Shown in pieces: positions 1 through 8,471 of a DNA stretch of 64,000 bases; the stretch's first letter is position 1, and the number at the start of each line of letters is the position of its first letter. Origin of the DNA: Streptomyces globisporus. Lineage in GTDB: Bacteria > Actinomycetota > Actinomycetes > Streptomycetales > Streptomycetaceae. The translations under genes were made by a program, and so were the position numbers. The stretch covers positions 1-64,000 of the forward strand of contig NZ_QWFA01000005.1 of the NCBI RefSeq assembly GCF_003501885.1, written 5' to 3'. Below the pieces are notes generated by a model that worked only from the letters and a program-made list of their open reading frames with translations, ran no database searches and was not told the origin of the DNA.

Positions 1-1521
1 CACGGACGGCCGGGGCTCGCCCGCGGGCGGCCCGGGACGTCCGTGCGGCGCGGGGCCGGATACGCGTCCGTTCGGCGTGGGGCCGGGCGCCTGGGACGCG
101 ACGCCCGTGGATGCCTGGGGCGACGATGGGGCCGCGGATGCCTGGTCCCTGGACGCCGGGGCCCGGGCCGCGGCGCGGGTGGTGCCGTTCTGTGGTGGAG
201 CGGCGGGGCTCCCGGCCTCGACGGGCGGCCGGTGCACGGCGCCGGGGGGCGGTACGGGCACGGCGTCGGCGGACGGCGGCGCGTCGGGATCGGCGCCGAG
301 CAGCGACTGCGGAAGGACCAGCACCGCTTGCGTACCGCCGTAGATGTTGCTCTGGAGGCGGACGGCGATGCCGTGGCGGCGGGCGAGGGCCGAGACGACG
401 AACAGGCCGATCCGGCCGTCCTGGAGCAGATGGGCGACGTTGACCTGGTCGGGGTCGGAGAGCAGGGCGTTCATCCGCTTCTGCTCGTGGTCCGGCATCC
501 CGAGGCCACGGTCCTCCACCTCCAGGGCGAGCCCTGCGGTGACCTGCTGGACGCGCAGCAGCACCTGGGTGTGGGGGGCGGAGAACACCGTGGCGTTCTC
601 GACCAGCTCGGCCAGCAGGTGGATGACGTCGGCGACGGCGTGGCCGCGCAGGGTGCCGTCCATCGGCGGGACCAACTTGACCCGGGGGTACTGCTCGACC
701 TCGGCGATGGCCGAGCGGAGCACCTCGGTCATGGTGACGGGGTTGCTCCACTGGCGCCGGGAGACGGCTCCGCCGAGGACGGCGAGGTTCTCCGCGTGGC
801 GGCGGATCCGGGTGGCGAGGTGGTCGACCTGGAAGAGGCCCTTGAGGAGGTCGGGGTCCTCGACCTCGTGCTCCAGCTCGTCGAGGATCTGGATCTCCCG
901 GTGGACGAGGGATTGCAGCCGTCGCGCGAGGTTGACGAAGACCTCGACCTTCTGCTCGTTGCCGGCGCTGCTGAAGAGCTGGGAGGCCTGGACGACGGCG
1001 GCGACGGCGGCTTCCTGGGCCCGGGCCATCTCCTGTCCGAGCAGGTCGAAGGCGTCCGCCCCGGGCGTGGGGGGTGGCGAGGGCCGCCGCGCGGCGACGG
1101 GTTCCCCGCTGCGGAGCTGTTCCACCACGCGTTGCAGCTCGGCCTGGCCCTGGGCGCTGGCGCGCCGGAGCGCGAGGGCCCGGTCGAGCACCTGGCCCGC
1201 CACGCGGTTGGCGCCGAGGTAGGCGGCCGCGACGGCGGCGACCGCCAGGGCGCCCGATCCGCCGAGCGCCGCCCAGAGGCTGGGCGAGGAGCCGACGCCT
1301 CCGGCGCGGACGGTGAAGATGACGGCCGCGGCGCCGCTGAGCACCGCGGCGACGGCCGGGAGCAGCGCGGTCCGCAGCAGCTGGGGGCGGACGCGGGCGT
1401 CGGGGGAAGGCCCTGCGGCGCGCGGCCTGCTCGGGGCCGAGTGGCCGCGCGTGCCGGGGCGGCCGTGCCGCCCGCCCTCACGGCGGTCCGGTCGCGCGTC
1501 GGGTGCGCGAAGTTGAGACAT
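1..1521 (-). CDS. Sensor histidine kinase-like ATP-binding protein, CvnA type (cut by left edge)
   Basis: The gene starts at an ATG at 1521, preceded by GAGGA, and runs off the left edge in an open frame, so its C-terminus is not visible. Order of parts: a short basic N-terminus; two hydrophobic segments (LLRTALLPAVAAVLSG and the LGGSGALAVAAVAAAYLG region); a linker; a helical region with DHLATRIRRHAENLAVLGG, which resembles the dimerisation region of this family; an HATPase domain with N-box ELVENATVFS and G-box EDRGLGMPD; and a low-complexity Pro/Ala tail. Kinases of this form usually head Streptomyces conservons (cvnA-cvnB-cvnC-cvnD), where they work with a roadblock protein and a small GTPase. 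Those partners would lie just left of position 1, so conservon membership is inferred. Confidence 0.85.
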   Translation of the reverse strand, partial: MSQLRAPDARPDRREGGRHGRPGTRGHSAPSRPRAAGPSPDARVRPQLLRTALLPAVAAVLSGAAAVIFTVRAGGVGSSPSLWAALGGSGALAVAAVAAAYLGANRVAGQVLDRALALRRASAQGQAELQRVVEQLRSGEPVAARRPSPPPTPGADAFDLLGQEMARAQEAAVAAVVQASQLFSSAGNEQKVEVFVNLARRLQSLVHREIQILDELEHEVEDPDLLKGLFQVDHLATRIRRHAENLAVLGGAVSRRQWSNPVTMTEVLRSAIAEVEQYPRVKLVPPMDGTLRGHAVADVIHLLAELVENATVFSAPHTQVLLRVQQVTAGLALEVEDRGLGMPDHEQKRMNALLSDPDQVNVAHLLQDGRIGLFVVSALARRHGIAVRLQSNIYGGTQAVLVLPQSLLGADPDAPPSADAVPVPPPGAVHRPPVEAGSPAAPPQNGTTRAAARAPASRDQASAAPSSPQASTGVASQAPGPTPNGRVSGPAPHGRPGPPAGEPRPSV

Positions 1522-1863
1522 CAGCGTCCTCGATACAGGGGGCACCGGGGATCGGCGGTCGTGCCGGCGTCCATGCGGTGGCCCCTACGGTGGTCGGTCA
1601 GGCGCGGGTCATCGGTCGGGCAGGCCCGAACGTCATGAGCCCACCGTTGATCACCGAGCACACACGGTAGTCGTCAATGACGTATGCGCGACGGGCAGTT
1701 GTCGAACTTGCCCGCCATCCGTCCCACTCTGGTATGAGACCTCGCACGCGCGCCCGAATGCGCAGCCTTGGCCCGAGGTTTACCCGCAGGTAGGGCACCC
1801 CCCGAAGGGACGGGAAGGCGGCCGGTTACCATATGAGCGCCGCCTAGCTCGAAAGATAAACTT
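1522..1863. other. Intergenic region between divergent kinase and GAPDH genes
   Basis: This 342-base stretch has no convincing gene. It must hold the divergent promoters of the kinase (leftward) and of the long GAPDH gene (rightward). A TATGAG at about 1733 could be a -10 for the GAPDH gene, but no well-spaced -35 accompanies it. A GGCGGC/CGCCGCC inverted pair lies at about 1817-1845, close to the GAPDH start. Open frames here are short and show no codon preference. Confidence 0.5.
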
Positions 1864-3309
1864 GTGACTGTCAATGACGACTCGTTCACCAACTGGATGC
1901 ACCGCGAGGAGATCGCGGAGTCGATGATCCCGATCATCGGGAAGCTGCACCGCGAGCAGGACGTGAACGTCCTGCTGCACAGCCGCTCCCTGGTGAACAA
2001 GTCGGTGGTCAGCATCCTCAAGACCCACCGCTTCGCCCGGCAGATCGCGGGCGAGGAGCTCTCGGTCACCGAGACGATGCCCTTCCTCAAGGCTCTGACG
2101 ACGCTCGATCTCGGCCCGTCCCAGATCGACATAGGCATGCTGGCCGCCACCTACCGGGCCGACGAGCGCGGACTCTCCGTCGAGGAGTTCACCGCGGAGG
2201 CCGTCGCCGGGGCGACCGGCGAGAACAAGATCGAGCGCCGCGCCTCGCGTGACGTGGTGCTCTACGGCTTCGGCCGCATCGGCCGGCTCATCGCCCGCCT
2301 GCTGATCGAGAAGGCCGGCTCGGGCAACGGCCTGCGCCTGCGGGCCATCGTCGTCCGCAAGGGCTCGGGGCAGGACATCGTCAAGCGTGCCTCGCTGCTG
2401 CGGCGCGACTCGATCCACGGCCAGTTCCAGGGCACGATCACCGTCGACGAGGCGAACAACAAGATCGTCGCCAATGGCAACGAGATCCAGATGATCTACT
2501 CGGACGACCCGACGACGGTCGACTACACGGCGTACGGCATCAAGGACGCCATCCTGATCGACAACACCGGCCGGTGGCGGGACCGCGAGGGCCTCTCCAA
2601 GCACCTCCAGCCCGGCATCGCCAAGGTCGTGCTCACCGCGCCGGGCAAGGGCGACGTCCCGAACATCGTGCACGGCGTGAACCACGACACGGTCAAGCCG
2701 GACGAGCAGATCCTGTCCTGCGCCTCCTGCACGACCAACGCGATCGTCCCGCCGCTGAAGGCGATGGCGGACGAGTACGGCGTTCTGCGCGGGCACGTGG
2801 AGACCGTCCACTCGTACACCAACGACCAGAACCTGCTGGACAACTACCACGGTTCCGACCGTCGTGGCCGTTCGGCGGCGCTCAACATGGTCATCACCGA
2901 GACCGGGGCCGCGTCGGCCGTGGCCAAGGCGCTGCCCGAGCTGAAGGCGCCGATCACCGGCAGCTCGATCCGCGTCCCGGTGCCGGACGTCTCGATCGCC
3001 ATCCTCAGCCTGCGGCTGGAGCGCGAGACCACCCGCGAGGAGGTCCTCGACTACCTCCGCAACGTGTCGCTGGCCTCGCCGCTCAAGCGCCAGATCGACT
3101 TCATCAGCGCACCCGACGCGGTCTCCAGCGACTTCATCGGCTCGCGCCACGCCTCGATCGTCGACGCGGGCGCGACCAAGGTCGACGGCGACAACGCGAT
3201 CCTCTACCTCTGGTACGACAACGAGTTCGGCTACTCGTGCCAGGTCATCCGGGTCGTCCAGCACGTCTCCGGCGTGGAGTACCCGACCTACCCGGCCCCG
3301 GCGGTCTGA
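1864..3309 (+). CDS. gap: Glyceraldehyde-3-phosphate dehydrogenase, long (481-residue) form
   Basis: NAD(P)-dependent phosphorylating GAPDH, converting glyceraldehyde 3-phosphate to 1,3-bisphosphoglycerate or the reverse. The nucleotide-binding GFGRIGR lies at about 135-141. The catalytic CASCTTN has its nucleophile at Cys289, and a WYDNEFGYS block near the C-terminus is typical. At 481 residues it is about 145 longer than the usual enzyme. The first ~125 residues form a separate helical extension with no recognised motif; the Rossmann fold only begins after it. Start is GTG at 1864 with a weak purine-rich upstream. It is a single-gene unit closed by a strong hairpin. Streptomyces usually carries a standard-length gap elsewhere, so this is probably a second isozyme. 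Confidence 0.92.
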   Translation: MTVNDDSFTNWMHREEIAESMIPIIGKLHREQDVNVLLHSRSLVNKSVVSILKTHRFARQIAGEELSVTETMPFLKALTTLDLGPSQIDIGMLAATYRADERGLSVEEFTAEAVAGATGENKIERRASRDVVLYGFGRIGRLIARLLIEKAGSGNGLRLRAIVVRKGSGQDIVKRASLLRRDSIHGQFQGTITVDEANNKIVANGNEIQMIYSDDPTTVDYTAYGIKDAILIDNTGRWRDREGLSKHLQPGIAKVVLTAPGKGDVPNIVHGVNHDTVKPDEQILSCASCTTNAIVPPLKAMADEYGVLRGHVETVHSYTNDQNLLDNYHGSDRRGRSAALNMVITETGAASAVAKALPELKAPITGSSIRVPVPDVSIAILSLRLERETTREEVLDYLRNVSLASPLKRQIDFISAPDAVSSDFIGSRHASIVDAGATKVDGDNAILYLWYDNEFGYSCQVIRVVQHVSGVEYPTYPAPAV

Positions 3310-3334
3310 CGCCCCCGGTACGCCTTTCCGTACG

Positions 3335-3376
3335 ACGCCCGGTGCCCGGCAGGTCCGCCTGCCGGGCACCGGGCGT
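3335..3376. terminator. Bidirectional hairpin terminator after gap
   Basis: Perfect 19-bp inverted repeat (3335-3353 with 3358-3376) around a TCCG loop. It lies between the convergent ends of the GAPDH gene and the SnoaL-like gene, so it probably serves both. There is no T-tract, which is usual in this GC range. Confidence 0.8.
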
Positions 3377-3402
3377 GAGTCCTTCCTGGGGAGGGCCTGG
3401 CG

Positions 3403-3942
3403 TCAGTCCCCGGTACGGGCGTCCGCCGGGGTCAGCCGTTCGGTCGGCCCGGCGAAGTCGAGGAAGAGCTCCCGCACGGCGAGGAGCCACCGTCCCTCGA
3501 CCTTGCGGAAGGTGTCCTCGTAGCGCCCGACCTGCACGGGGAGGCGCGGCGGCAGCATGCCGCCGGTATGGCCGTCCACACGGAACGTCGTGAAGTACGT
3601 GCTCGCGGTCGCGGTCGAGGCGGACGTCAGGGTCACCAGGATGTTGGTGCACAGGCGGCGCGAGAGCCGGTCGGCCGGACGGCCGGCGAAGTAGGCGCGC
3701 AGGGCGTCCCGGCCCGCGATCCGCCGGTCCCCCTCGGCCCACCCCCACACCCCGTCCGGTGTGAACAGCTCGGCCACATCGCCGGGTTCGCCCAGATCGA
3801 GCCGACGGACGAACTCGACGATCAGCCGCTCGCAGGCACGCTCGGCGATCAGACGGCCCACGGGGTCCAGGAGATCCGGGCGGCCCGGGGGATCCCAGCG
3901 GTCCCCGTGGTCCCGGGGATCCAGTGCATCGGTGGTGTCCAT
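3403..3942 (-). CDS. SnoaL/NTF2-like fold protein
   Basis: A 179-residue protein with the cone-shaped alpha+beta barrel pattern of the SnoaL-like (NTF2) superfamily. An N-terminal helix (ERACERLIVEFVRRLDLGEP) is followed by LFTPDGVWGWAEGDRRIAGRDALRAYF, then beta strands with TYFTTFRVDGHTGG and GRYEDTFRKVEGRWLLAVRE. Members include steroid isomerases, polyketide cyclases and many proteins of unknown substrate. No cofactor motif or biosynthetic neighbour points to a reaction here. The start is ATG at 3942. It converges on the GAPDH gene and is followed upstream by an unrelated flavin-type gene. Confidence 0.75.
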   Translation of the reverse strand: MDTTDALDPRDHGDRWDPPGRPDLLDPVGRLIAERACERLIVEFVRRLDLGEPGDVAELFTPDGVWGWAEGDRRIAGRDALRAYFAGRPADRLSRRLCTNILVTLTSASTATASTYFTTFRVDGHTGGMLPPRLPVQVGRYEDTFRKVEGRWLLAVRELFLDFAGPTERLTPADARTGD

Positions 3943-4010
3943 CGCCCCTTCCTACCAACGCGCCCCGGGGCGGCACGACTTGTTTCCCGACCCCGCGGCG
4001 CGGCCGGGGA

Positions 4011-4439
4011 TCAGACCTGGCCGAGGTCCGAGCTGACCCAGCGTTCGGGGCGCAGGGTGATGACGACCTGCTCGCCGTGATTCTCCCAGGCGAAGTCCAC
4101 GTAACCGGCGACCTTCTCGGCCGGGAGGTAGCGTGCCGACACGTGCTCCAGGTCGGCGCGCGTCGCGGGGCGGGTGTCGACGACGGGCCCCTCGACCGAG
4201 ACGTACCGGATGGTCGGCTCCAGCCGGTCGACGAGGAGCGTGAACCGGCCTGCGGCCGCGATCAGTTCGGCCTTGCGCGAGGTGCGGCCGGTGAGGATCC
4301 GGACGTCGCCGCCCGCTTCGTACTCGTACCAGATCGGCACGCTGAGCGGGGCCCGGTCACCGTTCCCCGACGCGACGGCCAGTGCGGCGACATGGGGTTC
4401 GGCGAGGAACTGTTCGCGCTCTTCACGGGTGAGTGCCAC
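4011..4439 (-). CDS. Pyridoxamine 5'-phosphate oxidase-fold (PPOX) family protein
   Basis: A 142-residue split-barrel protein: VALTREEREQFLAEPHVAAL, then LSVPIWYEYEAGGDVRILTGRTSRKAELI, and a C-terminal FAWENHGEQVVITLRPERW. These match small FMN- or F420-binding PPOX-fold enzymes, commonly annotated as TIGR03618-like or general stress FMN-binding proteins. The frame is open further upstream, but GTG at 4439 sits behind AAGGAG with good spacing and begins at the conserved N-terminus, so I chose it. The physiological substrate cannot be read from the sequence. Confidence 0.82.
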   Translation of the reverse strand: MALTREEREQFLAEPHVAALAVASGNGDRAPLSVPIWYEYEAGGDVRILTGRTSRKAELIAAAGRFTLLVDRLEPTIRYVSVEGPVVDTRPATRADLEHVSARYLPAEKVAGYVDFAWENHGEQVVITLRPERWVSSDLGQV

Positions 4440-4527
4440 GGGAGGCTCCTTCTCGTACGCGGATGCGGGGCTGCCCCAGTGTGCCCGGCACCCCGGGCCA
4501 GGCCCCGGTCCCCGGCGTCGGCGTGTC

Positions 4528-5013
4528 CTAGGCGGCTCCCTGGGCGCGGGAGACCTCCTCGGTCCGCCGCACGACGGCCGCCCCACGCAGGGCGACGGCA
4601 CACCAGAGGGCCACGAGCAGCAGTCCGGCGGCCGCGAGACCGGCGACTTCGAGAGGCTCCGGCCGCCAGCCGAGGGACAGCCGCGTACCGATCAGGACGA
4701 TGCCGATGGCGGCCGTCTCCGGTTCGTAGACGGGCACCTTGGCGGCCACGAAGCGCAGGACTGCGGCCAGGGCCAGACCGATCGCGGTCCAGGCGAGCAG
4801 ATAGGGCCAGAGCGCTCCCGGAGCGGCGGGCGGCAGGCCGAACTCCTCCGGTCCGATGCGGAAGAGCGCGCCCACCCATCCCAGCACCACACCGGCGGCG
4901 GTGACGGCTACGACCCACACCGCATGCCGCCAGAGGGGCCCGGGCCGCACCTCCGCGTCCTCGGAGTCGTCGGAGTCGACGGAGGCGTCAGGGTTCTCAG
5001 GAAGATCGTTCAT
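4528..5013 (-). CDS. Small multi-pass membrane protein, unknown function
   Basis: A 161-residue protein: an acidic N-terminus (ENPDASVDSDDSEDAEVRPG) is followed by about four hydrophobic segments (AVWVVAVTAAGVVLGWVGAL, WPYLLAWTAIGLALAAVLRF, AAIGIVLIGTRLSL, VAGLAAAGLLLVALWCAVAL) and a basic C-terminus. I do not recognise a family beyond a conserved actinobacterial membrane protein. Start is ATG at 5013. The next gene, another membrane protein, is divergent 63 bases away. Confidence 0.75.
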   Translation of the reverse strand: MNDLPENPDASVDSDDSEDAEVRPGPLWRHAVWVVAVTAAGVVLGWVGALFRIGPEEFGLPPAAPGALWPYLLAWTAIGLALAAVLRFVAAKVPVYEPETAAIGIVLIGTRLSLGWRPEPLEVAGLAAAGLLLVALWCAVALRGAAVVRRTEEVSRAQGAA

Positions 5014-5076
5014 GCTCGGTGAGACGCGTACGGGGCAGCGATCGTTGCGCTTTGGGCGGCAACTAGGCTCCCGGGC

Positions 5077-5571
5077 ATGAGCAAGGACCATGACGACGAG
5101 CCGATATTCATCCGCTCGAACTGGGGAACAAGTCGCTATGTCTACAACCCGAGAAATCCGGTCGGGGCGGGCCTCATCATCGGATCCTTGCTGTTCGCCG
5201 CCATTTTCATGTACTCCCTGCACGCGAGTAGTTCCTGGAGCGAGGGCGAGTTGCGCGACGCCGTGAACGTGGCCGTCCGGGACCTGGAGGCATCGCCGCA
5301 AACGCTGGGCGCATGGACCGGCGATTACGACGGCATGATCCGCGACGCCCTGGAGAAGAGCGGCAAGGGCCCCTCTGCCGGCGGCCTGCACGTCGAAAAC
5401 GCGGACGACCCCTACGACAAGGACGCGGATCCCGCCGTCGACCTGTTCGAGGTCACGGCGGAGGACGTCGACACCACGTTCTGCCTGAGCGTGTCGCCGC
5501 CGGAACCCGAGCCGCGAATGACGAGTGTCGAGGTCAGCCTCTCCATCGCCGTCGAGGAGGGCGGGTGCTGA
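5077..5571 (+). CDS. Single-pass membrane protein of unknown function
   Basis: A 164-residue protein with a cytoplasmic-type head (DEPIFIRSNWGTSRYVYNPRNP), one strongly hydrophobic segment (GAGLIIGSLLFAAIFMYSLH, residues ~30-50) and an acidic extracytoplasmic domain. It has one Cys in FCLSVSPP and another at the C-terminus (EEGGC). The head reads like proteins found widely in Streptomyces but I know of no assigned function. Start is ATG at 5077. Confidence 0.7.
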   Translation: MSKDHDDEPIFIRSNWGTSRYVYNPRNPVGAGLIIGSLLFAAIFMYSLHASSSWSEGELRDAVNVAVRDLEASPQTLGAWTGDYDGMIRDALEKSGKGPSAGGLHVENADDPYDKDADPAVDLFEVTAEDVDTTFCLSVSPPEPEPRMTSVEVSLSIAVEEGGC

Positions 5572-5605
5572 GCCCGACCGGCGTCGGTCCGGAGCGGATC
5601 CGGGC

Positions 5606-5636
5606 TTGAAGTTGCCGCTGCGGCAGCTTCTACGGT
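5606..5636 (+). promoter_or_regulatory. MerR-type promoter with 19-bp spacer and dyad
   Basis: A TTGAAG (-35, 5606-5611) and TACGGT (-10, 5631-5636) are separated by 19 bp. The spacer is filled by a near-perfect dyad (5608-5630, GAAGTTGCCG/CGGCAGCTTC, one mismatch). The over-long spacer with an internal dyad is the hallmark of promoters activated by MerR regulators through DNA distortion. It lies 71 bp ahead of the MerR gene, so it is probably autoregulated, as tipA is. Confidence 0.8.
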
Positions 5637-5706
5637 CCTGACCAGGGCCGGAGAGACCGGCCCGGTGAGGCGCTCGTGAGGGAGTGCTCGTGAGGGGAGT
5701 GAAGGA

Positions 5707-6474
5707 ATGGCGATGGACTGGCCGATCTCCGAGGTCGCCCGCATGTCGGGGGTGACCGCCCGGACACTGCGGCACTACGACGAGATCGGTCTGCTGCCGC
5801 CGGCCCGGATCGGCTCCAACGGCCACCGCTACTACGAGGAGCACCAGCTTCTGCTGCTGCAGCAGATCCTCGTGCTGCGGGAACTGGGTGTCGGGCTGCC
5901 GGAGATCGGCAGAGTCCTCGCCGACCAGATCGACACGGTGGAGGCCCTGCGGGGCCACCTCCGACGGCTGCTCGCCGAGCGGGACCGGCTGGATGCACTG
6001 GCCGGGACCGTCTCCCGCACGATCGCCGAGCTGGAACAGTCCAGAAAGGACGGCACGCCCATGACCGCCATCAACCGACCGGAGAACCTGTTCGAGGGCA
6101 TCCAGCCCTCTCAGTACGAGGGCAACCTGCGCGACTTCCCGGCGCTCGCCGAGGAGGCGGGCCGCAGGGCTGCCGCCATGACCCCGGCCGAGATCGAGGC
6201 CGGACAGCGCGAGCGCACGGCGCTGATGATCCGGCTGGCCGAGCACATGGCCGAAGGCGCCCCGGCGGACGCGGAGCCCGTGCAGGCCGAGATCGACGCT
6301 CAGTACCGGGCGCTCACGTCCCTGCACGCCGTGTCCGCCGACGAGTACCGGGCGGCCGGGCGATCCTGCGTGGAGAACGAGGACTGGCGCGCCGCGTACG
6401 AGGCCATCGCCCCGGGGCTTGCGGAGTACCAGCGGGACGCGATCGAGGTTTACGCGGTGTCCAGGCTCGGCTGA
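5707..6474 (+). CDS. MerR-family regulator with TipAS antibiotic-recognition domain
   Basis: A 255-residue protein with an N-terminal MerR winged helix (ISEVARMSGVTARTLRHYDE, residues ~7-26), a dimerisation helix, and a C-terminal TipAS-type globin-like domain (from about 115 to the end; EGIQPSQYEGNLRDFPALAE and AYEAIAPGLAEYQRDAI). TipAL-type proteins bind thiopeptides and other multidrug ligands and activate their own promoter. One Cys lies in GRSCVENEDW; whether it equals the TipAS thiopeptide-bonding Cys needs alignment. A second potential internal start (MTAINRPENL) could give a free TipAS form, as in tipA. Start is ATG at 5707. Confidence 0.9.
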   Translation: MAMDWPISEVARMSGVTARTLRHYDEIGLLPPARIGSNGHRYYEEHQLLLLQQILVLRELGVGLPEIGRVLADQIDTVEALRGHLRRLLAERDRLDALAGTVSRTIAELEQSRKDGTPMTAINRPENLFEGIQPSQYEGNLRDFPALAEEAGRRAAAMTPAEIEAGQRERTALMIRLAEHMAEGAPADAEPVQAEIDAQYRALTSLHAVSADEYRAAGRSCVENEDWRAAYEAIAPGLAEYQRDAIEVYAVSRLG

Positions 6475-6485
6475 GTCGCCCAGAG

Positions 6486-6526
6486 CCTGGGGGCCGCCGC
6501 CGGTCGCACCGGCGGCGGCCCCCAGG
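6486..6526. terminator. Hairpin terminator between merR and MBL-hydrolase genes
   Basis: Perfect 19-bp inverted repeat (6486-6504 with 6508-6526) with a three-base loop, between the convergent ends of the MerR gene and the MBL-fold gene. It probably terminates both. Confidence 0.85.
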
Positions 6527-6545
6527 CCTCACGTCCTGCGCGCCC

Positions 6546-7757
6546 TCAGCGCTCCCCCGCGAGGTCGAGGTCGCCCCGAGCCGCCGGTGCGGGACCGCGG
6601 CCGGAGCCGGGCTGCTCCCCGGAGAGGCGCCACGGGCGGGCGAGCACGGGCGACAGGGCCCGCCACCAGGGCTCCACGGGGAGGATCCCGGCCGGCTCGA
6701 ACGGCTCGCCCGGGCGGGGGAATGCCACCGGCTGGTCCGCCTCCTCACCGGCGTCCTTCGTCCACTCGCCCGGCTCCGCCCAGGCGTGCGGCGCCAGGTT
6801 GAACGTGCCCCAGTGGATGGGGAGCAGCACGCCGTGCGGGCGGCCGCCCTGGAGGTCCAGGTGGGCGCGCATGCCTTCGGCGGGGGTCATGTGGATGTCC
6901 GGCCAGTACTCCGAGTACGCGCCGATCTGGATCATGGTGGCGTCGAAGGGGCCGTGCTCGGCGCCGATGTCTCGGAAGCCGGGGAAATAGCCGGTGTCCC
7001 CGCTGTGGTAGATCCGGTGCTCCGGGCCCGCGACGACCCAGGACGCCCAGAGGGTGTGCTGCCCGTTGCGCAGCCCGCGACCGCAGAAGTGGCGTGCGGG
7101 GGTGGCGGTGAGGCTGATGCCGGCGACCGTCGCGGTCTCGTTCCAGTTGAGCTCGTGCATTCGGGCGGCGGGCACGCCCCAGCGCTCCAGATGGGCTCCG
7201 ACACCGAGCGGCACGGCGAAGACCGTGTCGGTGCCGGCCAGGGCGCGGATCGTCGGCAGGTCGAGGTGGTCGTAGTGGTCGTGGGAGATCACGACGACGT
7301 CGACGGGTCCGAGCGCGGCCAGCGACAGCGGAGTGGGGTGCAGCCGTTTGGGTCCGGCGAACGGGAACGGGGAACAGCGCTCGCCCCAGACCGGGTCGAA
7401 CAGGATGCGTCGGCCGTCGATCTCCGCCAGCACGCTGGAATGGCCCATCCAGGTCAGCCGGAGCCCGCTGACGGGCGGTACGGCCAGATCGGCGAGCGTG
7501 GTGGGGTGGACGGGCACGGAGCCGTTCGGCGTCCTCAGCGCCCGCTGCTCCTTCCGGAAATAGGTCTTGGCGAATTCGACGGTGGAACCGGAGGGCCTGA
7601 TCCTGGCCCCCACCGGGTTCTGGAACGCACCGTCGACGAAATGGGGCGAGCGGCGGATGCGCTCCATCCGCGCTCCGGCCGGATCGGCCCCGAAGGACTC
7701 GGTGCGCATCGAGCGCAATTTCGTGCGGAGCGGAAGCAGGTAGTCAGCGCCGGTCAC
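6546..7757 (-). CDS. MBL-fold metallo-hydrolase (NAPE-PLD/UlaG-like)
   Basis: A 403-residue metallo-beta-lactamase-superfamily protein. LTWMGHSSVLAEIDGRRIL precedes the HDHYDH dinuclear zinc motif (159-164). Further ligands come from PARHFCGRG, HSGDTGYF and LPIHWGTFNL. The overall arrangement matches the Lactamase_B_2 branch that includes N-acyl-phosphatidylethanolamine phospholipase D and UlaG, so phosphodiester or lactone hydrolysis is plausible. No substrate can be assigned. The start is GTG at 7757 behind AGGAG. The PPOX gene upstream is on the same strand, 102 bases away. Confidence 0.88.
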   Translation of the reverse strand: MTGADYLLPLRTKLRSMRTESFGADPAGARMERIRRSPHFVDGAFQNPVGARIRPSGSTVEFAKTYFRKEQRALRTPNGSVPVHPTTLADLAVPPVSGLRLTWMGHSSVLAEIDGRRILFDPVWGERCSPFPFAGPKRLHPTPLSLAALGPVDVVVISHDHYDHLDLPTIRALAGTDTVFAVPLGVGAHLERWGVPAARMHELNWNETATVAGISLTATPARHFCGRGLRNGQHTLWASWVVAGPEHRIYHSGDTGYFPGFRDIGAEHGPFDATMIQIGAYSEYWPDIHMTPAEGMRAHLDLQGGRPHGVLLPIHWGTFNLAPHAWAEPGEWTKDAGEEADQPVAFPRPGEPFEPAGILPVEPWWRALSPVLARPWRLSGEQPGSGRGPAPAARGDLDLAGER

Positions 7758-7859
7758 AACATCTCCTGAGGGAGTCGGTGTCGTTTCATTATGGTCGGCC
7801 TGTACGACAGGGCGACCAGAAGATGCTGAACGGGGCAGCCGATCCGGCCGACGGGGGTG

Positions 7860-8354
<495 letters not shown>

Positions 8355-8471
8355 TCACATCCGTGAGCCCCCGTTACGTCCTCCTGGTGAACGTCCGTTT
8401 CCCAGGTCGCCGCCGGTCACCGGCCATCGTCCGTGCCGCCGCTGACCTGGCCCATTCGTTAGGGTGTCCCG

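Noticed and set aside
43-1638. Long rightward open frame across the kinase gene
   Set aside because: It is the antisense shadow of the CvnA-type kinase. The product is Gly/Arg/Asp-rich without domains, while the minus strand encodes a clear HATPase domain.
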